Shown: positions 1-6,270 of the stretch, one piece after another
Numbering within the stretch: the stretch's first letter is position 1
Layout of the letters: every line of letters starts with the position of its first letter
Source of the DNA: Clostridia bacterium
GTDB taxonomy: Bacteria > Bacillota > Clostridia > Oscillospirales > CAG-272
Reading direction: 5' to 3'
Assembly (NCBI GenBank): GCA_017395715.1
Contig: JAFQNZ010000200.1
Coordinates: forward strand, 1-9,950
Length of the DNA stretch: 9,950 nucleotides
Made by a program: the position numbers and the translations under genes
The notes under the pieces: generated by a model
What the model was told of the DNA's origin: nothing
Database searches by the model: none
Seen by the model: only the letters and a program-made list of their open reading frames with translations

Positions 1-15
1 AAAGGAGAATAGATT

Positions 16-1290
16 ATGACACATCATGTATCAAGAAAAGTAAAGTCTGTGAGCGGCAGACAAATTTTTGATTCAAGGGGCATTCCCACGGTGGAAGCAA
101 AAGTGGTTTTGGAGGATGGCAGTATCGGCGTAGCATCGGTACCGTCGGGCGCATCGACTGGACAATTTGAAGCACACGAAAAGCGAGACGGTGACGAGGG
201 GTTCGGCGGTAAGAGTGTCTATGCGGCTTGCAATGCCGTCGGGTCCGAACTGAAAGAAGCCATCGTGGGAGAAGATCCAACCGATATTTTTGAAATTGAC
301 CGCAAGCTTATAGAAAAAGACGGAAGCGAGAATAAGAAAAGACTTGGTGCCAATGCCATTCTTGCGGTATCGTTAGCTACGGCAAGAGCGGCTGCTTTGT
401 CGTACAATATAGACTTGTTTCGCTTCTTGGGCGGTATCAATGCTAGAATGATGCCTGTACCGCTTATGAATATATTAAACGGCGGTGCGCATGCTTCCAA
501 TAATTTGGATGTGCAGGAATTTATGATCATGCCAACAGGCGCTCATTCTATGGCGCAGGCAATGAAAATGGGAACTGAAACCTATTTTGCACTGAAGAAG
601 ATTCTGCAAGGAAAAGGGCTTTCGGTTTCGGTTGGTGATGAAGGCGGCTTTGCTCCCAATCTGAAAAGCAATGAAGAGGCGCTTGGACTCATTACCGATG
701 CCATTGAAGAAGCAGGATATGTTCCCGGCAAAGACATCTACCTTGCGCTTGATGTTGCTGCATCCGAATGGAAAGACGGAAACGACTATCATCTTCCCAA
801 ACAAGATAAAGTGATGACAAGTGAAGAACTTCTCAAGTATTATGAAAAACTGCTCTCCCAATACCCGATTGTATCAATTGAAGATCCGTTTGACGAAGAA
901 GACTGGGATTCGTTCAGAACCTTTACCGAACGCAAAGGTGATATTCAAATTGTAGGAGATGACCTTTTTGTTACCAATGTGTCGAGAGTTCTGAAAGGCA
1001 TTTCCCTCTCGGCTGCCAATGCTGTTTTGATCAAGCCAAATCAGATCGGTTCGCTTTCCGAAACGATCAATGCCGTATGTACGGCGCAACAAGGACGCTA
1101 TAACGCCATAATCAGCCACAGAAGCGGCGAAACAAGCGATTCCTTCATTGCTGATCTGGCAGTGGCATTAAATGCAGGACAAATCAAAACAGGCGCTCCC
1201 TGCCGTGGTGAGAGACTTGCCAAGTATAATCGACTGTTAGAGATTGAAAATATTCTCGGCAATACAGCAACGTATGGAATGTTTGGTTGA
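16..1290 (+). CDS. eno: Enolase (phosphopyruvate hydratase)
   Basis: Cytoplasmic glycolytic enzyme that interconverts 2-phosphoglycerate and phosphoenolpyruvate with Mg2+. The 424-residue length is normal for the family. Visible motifs are the loop SGASTG (44-49), VGDEGGFAPN (from 206), EDPFDEEDW (from 289), GDDLFVTN (from 314), LIKPNQIG (from 338), SHRSGETSD (from 367) and IKTGAP (from 390). By alignment with the E. coli enzyme the catalytic residues are E209, K340, H368 and K391, and the metal ligands D246, E289 and the Asp pair 315-316; all are present, so the enzyme should be active. The start is set by an AAAGGAGA ribosome binding site at 1-8. Its promoter lies outside the window. A long hairpin follows the stop, so it is not co-transcribed with the lysine operon in any obvious way. 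The family assignment is secure. Confidence 0.97.
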   Translation: MTHHVSRKVKSVSGRQIFDSRGIPTVEAKVVLEDGSIGVASVPSGASTGQFEAHEKRDGDEGFGGKSVYAACNAVGSELKEAIVGEDPTDIFEIDRKLIEKDGSENKKRLGANAILAVSLATARAAALSYNIDLFRFLGGINARMMPVPLMNILNGGAHASNNLDVQEFMIMPTGAHSMAQAMKMGTETYFALKKILQGKGLSVSVGDEGGFAPNLKSNEEALGLITDAIEEAGYVPGKDIYLALDVAASEWKDGNDYHLPKQDKVMTSEELLKYYEKLLSQYPIVSIEDPFDEEDWDSFRTFTERKGDIQIVGDDLFVTNVSRVLKGISLSAANAVLIKPNQIGSLSETINAVCTAQQGRYNAIISHRSGETSDSFIADLAVALNAGQIKTGAPCRGERLAKYNRLLEIENILGNTATYGMFG

Positions 1291-1309
1291 ATCCTCTGCC
1301 TTTGACCAA

Positions 1310-1343
1310 AATATCCCTCTCGCCGCAGTGCGAGAGGGATATT
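1310..1343. terminator. Bidirectional hairpin terminator between eno and the minus-strand mini-gene
   Basis: A 13-bp perfect inverted repeat (1311-1323 with 1330-1342, extendable by one A-T pair) closes on a 6-base loop. It starts 20 bases after the eno stop. On the plus strand the following sequence is only moderately T-rich. On the minus strand the hairpin is followed directly by TTTTGG. It is therefore read as a shared terminator for eno and for the small minus-strand unit. Confidence 0.75.
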
Positions 1344-1348
1344 GTATG

Positions 1349-1477
1349 TTAATTTATGGTAGAACAACAGTTGGATATCCATACCAAGTAGGACTGGTAA
1401 ATCCTTCTGCACCTTGATGATACTACACCACATGTAATCAACATCGTTAATACTAATAACAAAACAACAACTTTCAT
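1349..1477 (-). CDS. Putative small lipoprotein-like ORF, possibly frameshifted
   Basis: A 42-codon ORF not recognised as any family. It begins MKVVVLLLVLTMLITCG, a short basic start followed by a hydrophobic run and a cysteine at residue 16. This resembles the signal of clostridial lipoproteins, though Thr before the Cys is not a good lipobox residue. A strong ribosome binding site (GGAGAT at 1483-1488) sits 5 bases upstream of the ATG, a good promoter lies at 1512-1540, and the hairpin at 1310-1343 follows. After residue 20 the reading becomes Cys/Arg-rich and less convincing. The +1 frame (1422 down to 1354) instead reads a protein-like tail, YHQGAEGFTSPTWYGYP followed by TVVLP and a stop. 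The gene may be a real small secreted peptide, or a remnant broken by a one-base change near 1415-1422. It could also be a small RNA. Confidence 0.45.
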   Translation of the reverse strand: MKVVVLLLVLTMLITCGVVSSRCRRIYQSYLVWISNCCSTIN

Positions 1478-1511
1478 TTTTTATCTCCATTTACAGGAAT
1501 AAATTTTTTGC

Positions 1512-1540
1512 ATTATAGCACAATACCATACAAAAAGCAA
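1512..1540 (-). promoter_or_regulatory. Promoter of the minus-strand mini-gene
   Basis: On the minus strand TTGCTT (1540-1535) is separated by exactly 17 bases from a perfect TATAAT (1517-1512) with an extended TGC in front of it. Transcription should start near 1505, about 28 bases before the ATG at 1477. A near-perfect 9-bp inverted repeat (1522-1530 with 1541-1549, one mismatch) brackets the -35 hexamer and could be an operator. Confidence 0.6.
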
Positions 1541-1631
1541 TATGGTGTTTCAGAAAAGCATGTTTCTATGTGCAAATGATGTTTATTCTACAAAAAATCT
1601 ACTTCACCCGAAGAAAATATTACAAAATCGG

Positions 1632-1660
1632 TTGACATTATAACTATTATGTGATAATAT
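1632..1660 (+). promoter_or_regulatory. Promoter of the lysine operon
   Basis: A consensus -35 box TTGACA (1632-1637) is followed after 17 bases by TAATAT (1655-1660); a closer alternative -10 is GATAAT at 1653-1658. Either places the transcript start at about 1665-1668, just before the first helix of the riboswitch aptamer, as expected for a leader RNA. The stretch 1541-1631 further upstream holds nothing else that I recognise. Confidence 0.75.
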
Positions 1661-1668
1661 GTAATAAA

Positions 1669-1835
1669 ATAATAGAGGCGCAATATGCCAAGAGTCATTT
1701 TGACATAATACTCTCTCTGCACAGAGGTCAAAATAAAAGGGGCTGTTGCCGAAGGGCGGATTTTCGCAGAGGTTTTCCGTGCCTGGTCTGTCAAATAAGA
1801 TTTGCCGGACTGTCGCGAAAGCGGAGTGCTATTGT
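1669..1835 (+). ncRNA. Lysine riboswitch (L box) aptamer
   Basis: The conserved L-box blocks appear in order: AATAGAGGCGCAA (1671-1683), AAGAGTC (1690-1696), GCCGAAGGG (1748-1756), GCCGGACTGTCGCG (1804-1817) and GCGGAGTGCTAT (1821-1832). P1 pairs 1669-1675 with 1829-1835. P2 has a perfect 8-bp stem (1697-1704 with 1727-1734) with an apical CTCT/AGAG hairpin. P5 is the GAAA-capped CGC/GCG stem near 1814-1823. The family binds lysine and usually reduces expression of lysine synthesis or uptake genes. Its position directly before dapA, with a terminator between, fits transcriptional attenuation by lysine. Confidence 0.95.
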
Positions 1836-1904
1836 ATATAAAAAGATTGTTCTTATGCGTAAGACTGTTTTTATACGGTAGCTGATGTTTTCAGCTATTT
1901 TTTT
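1828..1904 (+). terminator. Riboswitch expression platform: antiterminator and lysine-dependent terminator
   Basis: The terminator stem pairs TAGCTGA (1879-1885) with TCAGCTA (1891-1897), followed by seven T (1898-1904). A competing antiterminator of 11 continuous pairs, two of them G-U, can form between 1828-1838 and 1872-1882. It uses both the 3' strand of P1 and the 5' arm of the terminator, so the two folds exclude each other. Inferred logic: with lysine bound, P1 is held and the terminator forms; without lysine the antiterminator forms and transcription enters dapA. Confidence 0.9.
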
Positions 1905-1926
1905 ATTGCAGAAAGGGATTTTACTT

Positions 1927-2817
1927 ATGAACAAGAAAAGAGTTTTTACAGGGGCAGCTACTGCATTGATTACCCCTTTGACAGCTGATGGCATTGACTA
2001 TGACGCATTTGGAAAATTGATCGATTGGCAGATCGATTCCGGTATTGACGCCCTTGTCATTTGTGGTACCACAGGTGAAGCATCCACGCTCAATGACGAA
2101 GAGCATATTGCCGCCATTGCCTATGCCGCAAAGCGCATCAACCACCGTGTTCCGTTGATTGCAGGTACAGGCAGTAACGATACCGAACACGCCATTAAGC
2201 TTGCCACTCTTGCCGAAGAAGCAGGTGCGGATTCCCTGCTTGTGGTAACACCGTATTACAACAAAACCTCTCAAAGAGGTCTCATCCGTTATTATACTCG
2301 CATTGCAGATAGTGTTTCGATTCCGATCATTCTGTACAACGTTCCTTCGAGAACCGGCGTGAATATCGAGCCTGCAACCTTTGCGGCTCTTGCCGATCAT
2401 CCGAATATTGTTGCGATCAAAGAAGCCAACGGCAATCTTTCCAAGATCGTGGAAACCATGGCGCTTGTGGGCGATAAGCTTGATCTCTATTCGGGTAACG
2501 ACGACCAGATCGTTCCTCTTCTCTCGCTCGGCGGTGTTGGTGTCATTTCGGTTCTTTCCAATCTTTTGCCTGAAAAGACACATGATATCTATGCCCGTTT
2601 TGCAGAAGGCAACGTAAAAGGCTCTGCAGCACTTCAGTTTGAAATGCACAAGCTGATCGGCGCTCTCTTCTCGGATGTCAATCCGATCCCTGTTAAAGCC
2701 GCAATGGCTGCCATGGGCTTCTGCGAAAACTATCTGCGTGAGCCCTTGATTCCCATGGAAAAAGCTGCCGAAGAAAAACTGCTTGAAGCAATGCGCGAAC
2801 AAGGCATCAATGTTTAA
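1927..2817 (+). CDS. dapA: 4-Hydroxy-tetrahydrodipicolinate synthase
   Basis: Class I aldolase-type lyase that condenses pyruvate with aspartate semialdehyde, the first committed step of the diaminopimelate/lysine pathway. The 296 residues match the family length. Key residues are visible: GTTGE with T48 and T49, YYN at 110-112, Y137 and R142 in YNVPSRTG, and the Schiff-base lysine K165 in AIKEANG. Each sits four positions after its E. coli counterpart. I chose ATG 1927 because an AAAGGGA ribosome binding site (1912-1918) precedes it at good spacing; the in-frame ATG at 1885 lies inside the terminator hairpin and has no such site. It is the first gene of the riboswitch-controlled operon. dapB starts 21 bases after its stop. 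Confidence 0.97.
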   Translation: MNKKRVFTGAATALITPLTADGIDYDAFGKLIDWQIDSGIDALVICGTTGEASTLNDEEHIAAIAYAAKRINHRVPLIAGTGSNDTEHAIKLATLAEEAGADSLLVVTPYYNKTSQRGLIRYYTRIADSVSIPIILYNVPSRTGVNIEPATFAALADHPNIVAIKEANGNLSKIVETMALVGDKLDLYSGNDDQIVPLLSLGGVGVISVLSNLLPEKTHDIYARFAEGNVKGSAALQFEMHKLIGALFSDVNPIPVKAAMAAMGFCENYLREPLIPMEKAAEEKLLEAMREQGINV

Positions 2818-2838
2818 TTAAGCGAAAGGTTACACAAA

Positions 2839-3579
2839 ATGAAGGTTATTGTAAATGGCGCACTTGGAAAAATGGGTATTGAGATCACCCGCCTTGTGTG
2901 CGAGCACTACTGCAACGCTTCCCTTGCCGCGATGGTAGATATCAATGCCAAAGAGGAAGACAATCTTTTTGCCTCTCTTTCCGAATATGACGGAAGTGCT
3001 GATGTTATCATTGATTTTTCACACCATACCGCGGTAAAGGAGCTGCTTCCTTACGCCATCGAGCGCAAGATTCCCATTGTCATTGCCACAACAGGACACG
3101 ATGCCGATGAAAAAGCCATGATCGAGGAAGCGGCGAAAACAATTCCCGTATTCTTCTCTGCCAATATGTCGCTCGGTATTGCAACTCTCTGCAGCTTTGT
3201 GAAAACTGCGGCAAAGCTTTTCCCTGATGCGGATATTGAAATTGTGGAAACGCATCACGTGAATAAGCTCGATGCTCCCAGCGGCACAGCTTTGATGCTT
3301 GCCGATGCTGTATGTCAGGTAAGACCCGATGCCTATGTGTATTCGGGAAGAAGCGGAATGCGTAAGAGAGACAAGAACGAGATTGGTATTTCAGCACTTC
3401 GTCTTGCCAACGTGGTTGGAGAGCATGAAGTGATCATTGCCACCGGAACACAAACACTCAAGCTCAAGCATGAAGCGCACAGCAGATCGCTTTTTGCGGA
3501 AGGCGCTGTTGCTGCTGCTGCTTATCTTGTTGATAAACGCGCGGGACTCTATACCATTTCCGATATGGTTGCAGAGTAA
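2839..3579 (+). CDS. dapB: 4-Hydroxy-tetrahydrodipicolinate reductase
   Basis: NAD(P)H-dependent enzyme that reduces the DapA product to tetrahydrodipicolinate. The N-terminal Rossmann motif is GALGKMG (7-13). The substrate-binding signature THHVNKLDAPSGTAL (from 138) carries H139, H140 and K143, equivalent to E. coli H159, H160 and K163. IDFSHHTA and ATTGH mark the cofactor domain. At 246 residues it is shorter than the E. coli protein (273) but in the range I would expect for clostridial forms. A GAAAGG site (2823-2828) precedes the ATG. It lies between dapA and lysA with short gaps (21 and 35 bases), so it is almost certainly in the same transcript. Confidence 0.96.
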   Translation: MKVIVNGALGKMGIEITRLVCEHYCNASLAAMVDINAKEEDNLFASLSEYDGSADVIIDFSHHTAVKELLPYAIERKIPIVIATTGHDADEKAMIEEAAKTIPVFFSANMSLGIATLCSFVKTAAKLFPDADIEIVETHHVNKLDAPSGTALMLADAVCQVRPDAYVYSGRSGMRKRDKNEIGISALRLANVVGEHEVIIATGTQTLKLKHEAHSRSLFAEGAVAAAAYLVDKRAGLYTISDMVAE

Positions 3580-3614
3580 AAACTCACGATAGACTAAAAC
3601 AAAGGAATTACAGT

Positions 3615-4916
3615 ATGCTTTATCCCTATCTTTCTGTCAATGAAAAAGGACATTTAACCATAGCGGGTCACGATACGGTCGATCTTGCTGAGCGTTACGG
3701 CACAGCGCTGTTTGTTTTGAATGTGGATCGACTGCGTGAAAACTGCCGTGTTTATGTTAATACCATGAAGGAATGCTTTGGCGAAGATTCTATGCCGCTG
3801 TTTGCTTCCAAATCGCTTTCCTTCACAGGCATTTACCGCCTTGTTAACGAGTGTGGCATGGGAACCGATATCGTCTCTCCCGGAGAGCTTTATACCGCTC
3901 TGCGTGCAGGATTTCCGATGGAAAAAGCCTTTTTCCACGGTAACAATAAAACCGATGAAGACATTGATTTTGCCATCCGTTCGGGCATTGGTTATTTTGT
4001 TGTTGACAATGAAGATGAGCTTGTTTCACTGAATCGGATTGCCGAAAAACACGGCATCAAACAAAAGATCCTTCTGCGTATTGCGCCCGGCATTGACCCC
4101 CATACACATAAAGCCATTATGACAGGAAGTGTCGATTCCAAATTCGGCAAAGCCATTGCAACAGGGCAAGCAAAAGCAATTACCGAATATGCCCTCTCGC
4201 TTGAGAATGTTGAACTGTGCGGTTTCCATTGTCATATCGGCTCTCAGATTTTTGACTGTCAGCCTTTTTGTGATGCCGCAGACAGTATGCTGAAGTTTAT
4301 GGCAGATATCAAAGCACAGTTTGGTTATGAAGCGAAGATTTTGAATCTTGGCGGCGGATTCGGTGTGAGATATGTTGAATCGCATCCTTCGATCGACATT
4401 GCTGAAAACATCCGTCTTGTGGCAAATCATGTGAAAACGGCTTGTGAAAGACTCTCTCTTGCCGTGCCGACTGTATTGATGGAACCCGGTCGCAGTATTG
4501 TGGCAGACACCACAACCACGCTTTATACAGTCGGTTCTGTCAAAGAGATTCCCGGTTTCAGAAACTTCGTTTCGGTTGACGGTGGCATGGCTGATAATCC
4601 CCGATATGCTCTCTACGGCTCGGAATATACCGTGATCACAGCAAGCAAAGCGGCAGACCCTTGTGACTATCTTTGCACCATTGCTGGTCGCTGTTGCGAA
4701 AGCGGAGATCTGATTCAAGAGGATGTTATGATTGCCAAGCCACAAAGAGGTGACATTGTGGCTGTTTTAACAACAGGTGCTTACAATTACTCGATGGCAT
4801 CCAATTATAACAGACTCCCCCGCCCTGCAATTCTGCTTGTCGGTAAAGGATTTGAAAAACTTGCGGTCAAGCGTGAAACGTATGAAGACCTCTGTCGCCT
4901 GGACCTTGATTTTTGA
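3615..4916 (+). CDS. lysA: Diaminopimelate decarboxylase
   Basis: PLP enzyme that converts meso-diaminopimelate to lysine, the last step of the pathway. It is 433 residues long, with an alanine-racemase-like barrel followed by a C-terminal beta domain. The PLP lysine is K66 in FASKS. Further marks are HCHIGSQ (H207), the phosphate-binding GGGFG (246-250), EPGRS (290-294), the CESGD motif (C361-E362) that completes the neighbouring subunit's active site in this family, and GAYNYSM with Y390. An AAAGGA site (3601-3606) lies ahead of the ATG. It is third in the lysine operon. The middle genes of the pathway (diaminopimelate formation from tetrahydrodipicolinate) are not in the window. Confidence 0.96.
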   Translation: MLYPYLSVNEKGHLTIAGHDTVDLAERYGTALFVLNVDRLRENCRVYVNTMKECFGEDSMPLFASKSLSFTGIYRLVNECGMGTDIVSPGELYTALRAGFPMEKAFFHGNNKTDEDIDFAIRSGIGYFVVDNEDELVSLNRIAEKHGIKQKILLRIAPGIDPHTHKAIMTGSVDSKFGKAIATGQAKAITEYALSLENVELCGFHCHIGSQIFDCQPFCDAADSMLKFMADIKAQFGYEAKILNLGGGFGVRYVESHPSIDIAENIRLVANHVKTACERLSLAVPTVLMEPGRSIVADTTTTLYTVGSVKEIPGFRNFVSVDGGMADNPRYALYGSEYTVITASKAADPCDYLCTIAGRCCESGDLIQEDVMIAKPQRGDIVAVLTTGAYNYSMASNYNRLPRPAILLVGKGFEKLAVKRETYEDLCRLDLDF

Positions 4917-4933
4917 CGATAAGGAAAACGTAT

Positions 4934-5893
4934 ATGAAAATTGTGATTACAGATGCCAAAACAGTCACCAAAGGCGATATTGATCTCTCGGTTTTGACAC
5001 AGTTTGGAGAGGTGATTCCCTATCCTCTGACTGCACAGTCACAGCTCATTGAGCGTATCGGTGACGCGGACGCTGTTTTGTGCAATAAATCGCAGATCAC
5101 ACGCGAAGTAATGGAAGCGTGTCCGAATCTTCGCTATATTGGTCTGTTTGCTACAGGCTACAACAACATTGATGTGGTAGCCGCGCGGGAACACGGTATT
5201 ACGGTTTGCAATGCGGGAAGCTATTCTACCGCTTCGGTGGCACAGCAGGTGGTTGCTTTTATTTTGCATTATACCACCAATGTGGCTGGCTACGACCGAT
5301 TTGTGCAGGATGGCAATTGGATGCAAAGCGAAACCTTTTCTCCGTTTGTATTTGATATGTCTGAACTGGAAGGAAAAACGATCGGCATCTTTGGTTTCGG
5401 TAGCATTGGCAAAGCAGTTGCCAAAATCGCCAATGCATTCGGTATGCGTGTCATCGTGACAACGCGCACCCAAAGAGAGTGCGACCAAAAGGACTACAAA
5501 ATTGAATACGTGCCGTTTGAAACACTTCTTGCCGAGTCGGATTTTATCAGCGTACACTGCCCGCTTACCAAGGAGACAACAGGTATTTTTGACGCCACAG
5601 CTTTTTCTCAAATGAAGAAGAGTTGTTTCTTTGTCAATACTTCAAGAGGTGCTGTGCTTGATGAAAAAGCCCTTGCCGAAGCCGTCAAGAATAAAACCAT
5701 TGCCGGTGCCGGAATTGATGTATTGTCGGTGGAACCGATGCAAAAAGACTGCCCGCTGATTGAGGTTGACGGTATCACCATAACCCCCCATGTTGCCTGG
5801 GCACCGTATGAAACCAGAAAACGTCTTTTGGGCATTGTTTGTGATAATATTCAGTGTTATATTGAAGGCAACCCCAAAAACGTCGTATCGTAA
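4934..5893 (+). CDS. D-2-hydroxyacid dehydrogenase, glycerate dehydrogenase-like
   Basis: NAD(P)-dependent oxidoreductase of the D-isomer 2-hydroxyacid dehydrogenase family, 319 residues. The NAD-binding glycine motif GFGSIG lies near residue 155. The catalytic Arg/Glu/His set is R238 (in SRGAVLDE), E267 (in SVEPM) and H286 (in TPHVAW), so it should be active. The overall look is closest to hydroxypyruvate reductase/glycerate dehydrogenase types, but the substrate cannot be told from sequence. I chose ATG 4934, preceded by AAGGAA (4921-4926), over the in-frame ATG at 4913 that overlaps the lysA stop and lacks a good site. It follows lysA by 17 bases with no terminator between, so it should be co-transcribed and riboswitch-controlled. 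Its role in lysine metabolism is unknown. Confidence 0.88.
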   Translation: MKIVITDAKTVTKGDIDLSVLTQFGEVIPYPLTAQSQLIERIGDADAVLCNKSQITREVMEACPNLRYIGLFATGYNNIDVVAAREHGITVCNAGSYSTASVAQQVVAFILHYTTNVAGYDRFVQDGNWMQSETFSPFVFDMSELEGKTIGIFGFGSIGKAVAKIANAFGMRVIVTTRTQRECDQKDYKIEYVPFETLLAESDFISVHCPLTKETTGIFDATAFSQMKKSCFFVNTSRGAVLDEKALAEAVKNKTIAGAGIDVLSVEPMQKDCPLIEVDGITITPHVAWAPYETRKRLLGIVCDNIQCYIEGNPKNVVS

Positions 5894-5900
5894 AACAAAA

Positions 5901-5940
5901 GCCCCGAAGAATCAAACTATTTTTCGGGGCAAACTTTTTC
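5901..5940 (+). terminator. Terminator of the lysine operon
   Basis: GCCCCGAA (5901-5908) pairs perfectly with TTCGGGGC (5923-5930), seven bases after the dehydrogenase stop. It is followed by AAACTTTTTC, so the T run is slightly displaced. The tRNA promoter follows immediately. Confidence 0.8.
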
Positions 5941-5961
5941 TAAAAAAGCGCAAAAAAGAGG

Positions 5962-5990
5962 TTGACAATACCCTTTTTTTATGCTATAAT
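5962..5990 (+). promoter_or_regulatory. Promoter of the tRNA-Pro gene
   Basis: TTGACA (5962-5967), a 17-base spacer and TATAAT (5985-5990) with an extended TGC in front. Both hexamers are perfect, as expected for a strongly expressed stable RNA. Predicted start is near 5997, about 18 bases before the mature tRNA. Confidence 0.9.
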
Positions 5991-6014
5991 TTGATGGTCA
6001 TTTGAATAAGCAAT

Positions 6015-6091
6015 CGAGATGTGGCTCAGTTTGGTAGAGCGCCACGTTCGGGACGTGGAAGTCGCAGGTTCGAATCCTGTCATCTCGACCA
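6015..6091 (+). tRNA. tRNA-Pro (anticodon CGG)
   Basis: A complete cloverleaf of 77 bases reading proline codon CCG. The acceptor stem pairs 6015-6021 with 6081-6087. The D-arm is GCTC/GAGC with GG in the loop. The anticodon stem CCACG/CGTGG (6042-6046 with 6054-6058) encloses a 7-base loop with anticodon CGG at 6049-6051. The T-arm carries the standard GGTTCGAATCC. The discriminator A (6088) and encoded CCA (6089-6091) complete the 3' end. The C1-G72 pair and A73 are the bacterial proline identity features. It has its own promoter and terminator. Confidence 0.97.
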
Positions 6092-6130
6092 AAAATAATC
6101 GGATAGGCTTCAGCCTATCCGATTATTTTT
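6091..6130 (+). terminator. Terminator of tRNA-Pro
   Basis: A perfect 19-bp inverted repeat (6091-6109 with 6112-6130) starts at the last base of the tRNA and ends in TTATTTTT. The upstream A-run and downstream T-run allow it to work in both directions. Confidence 0.93.
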
Positions 6131-6227
6131 AACCGAAATCTACCGATTCGGTTCTTTCATTTGCGATAGCAAATGACAAGGTCGGCGAAAATAAACCAAT
6201 AATTATATTCAAAGATACACGCCGACC
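6131..6227. repeat. Hairpin-rich intergenic patch
   Basis: Three inverted repeats in under 100 bases. AACCGAA-TC pairs with GATTCGGTT (6131-6140 with 6145-6153, one bulged A). TCATTTGC pairs with GCAAATGA (6157-6164 with 6169-6176) around a GATA loop. GGTCGGCG pairs with CGCCGACC (6180-6187 with 6220-6227) around a 32-base AT-rich loop. No ORF is evident. It could be a small palindromic repeat family, a leader RNA of the gene at 6271, or debris of an integration event. Confidence 0.5.
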
Positions 6228-6228
6228 A

Positions 6229-6252
6229 AGGTTCAGAATCCTGTCATTTTCG
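6229..6252 (+). repeat. Degenerate copy of the tRNA-Pro 3' end
   Basis: This stretch aligns with the T-arm and 3' acceptor strand of the tRNA-Pro gene (6066-6087). 21 of 24 alignment columns match, with two one-base insertions and one mismatch, and the core GAATCCTGTCAT is identical. The inserted A makes an 8-base T-loop, so it is not a working tRNA. Such partial 3'-end copies are typical of tRNA attachment sites of integrating elements. No integrase is visible in the window. Confidence 0.6.
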
Positions 6253-6270
6253 TGTTCAAAAGGAGAAAAC

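Noticed and set aside
1021..1080. Pro after the catalytic Lys of enolase (LIKPNQIG)
   Set aside because: I considered it as an active-site oddity, but to my knowledge this variant occurs in other enolases and all catalytic residues are intact.
1098..1490. 130-residue minus-strand open frame overlapping the eno end and the mini-gene
   Set aside because: It runs through the 13-bp terminator hairpin and into eno antisense, and its ATG at 1490 has no Shine-Dalgarno sequence.
1651..1881. 76-codon plus-strand open frame before dapA
   Set aside because: It lies entirely within the lysine riboswitch leader; the RNA structure explains this sequence.
1921..2802. 293-residue minus-strand open frame opposite dapA
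   Set aside because: It mirrors the fully supported dapA gene, has no ribosome binding site or family motif, and its composition is that of an antisense shadow.
4026..4745. 239-residue minus-strand open frame opposite lysA
   Set aside because: Antisense shadow of lysA; no motif, promoter or ribosome binding site seen.
5790..6005. Plus-strand frame running from the dehydrogenase end toward the tRNA
   Set aside because: It crosses a clear terminator and the tRNA promoter and has no ribosome binding site.
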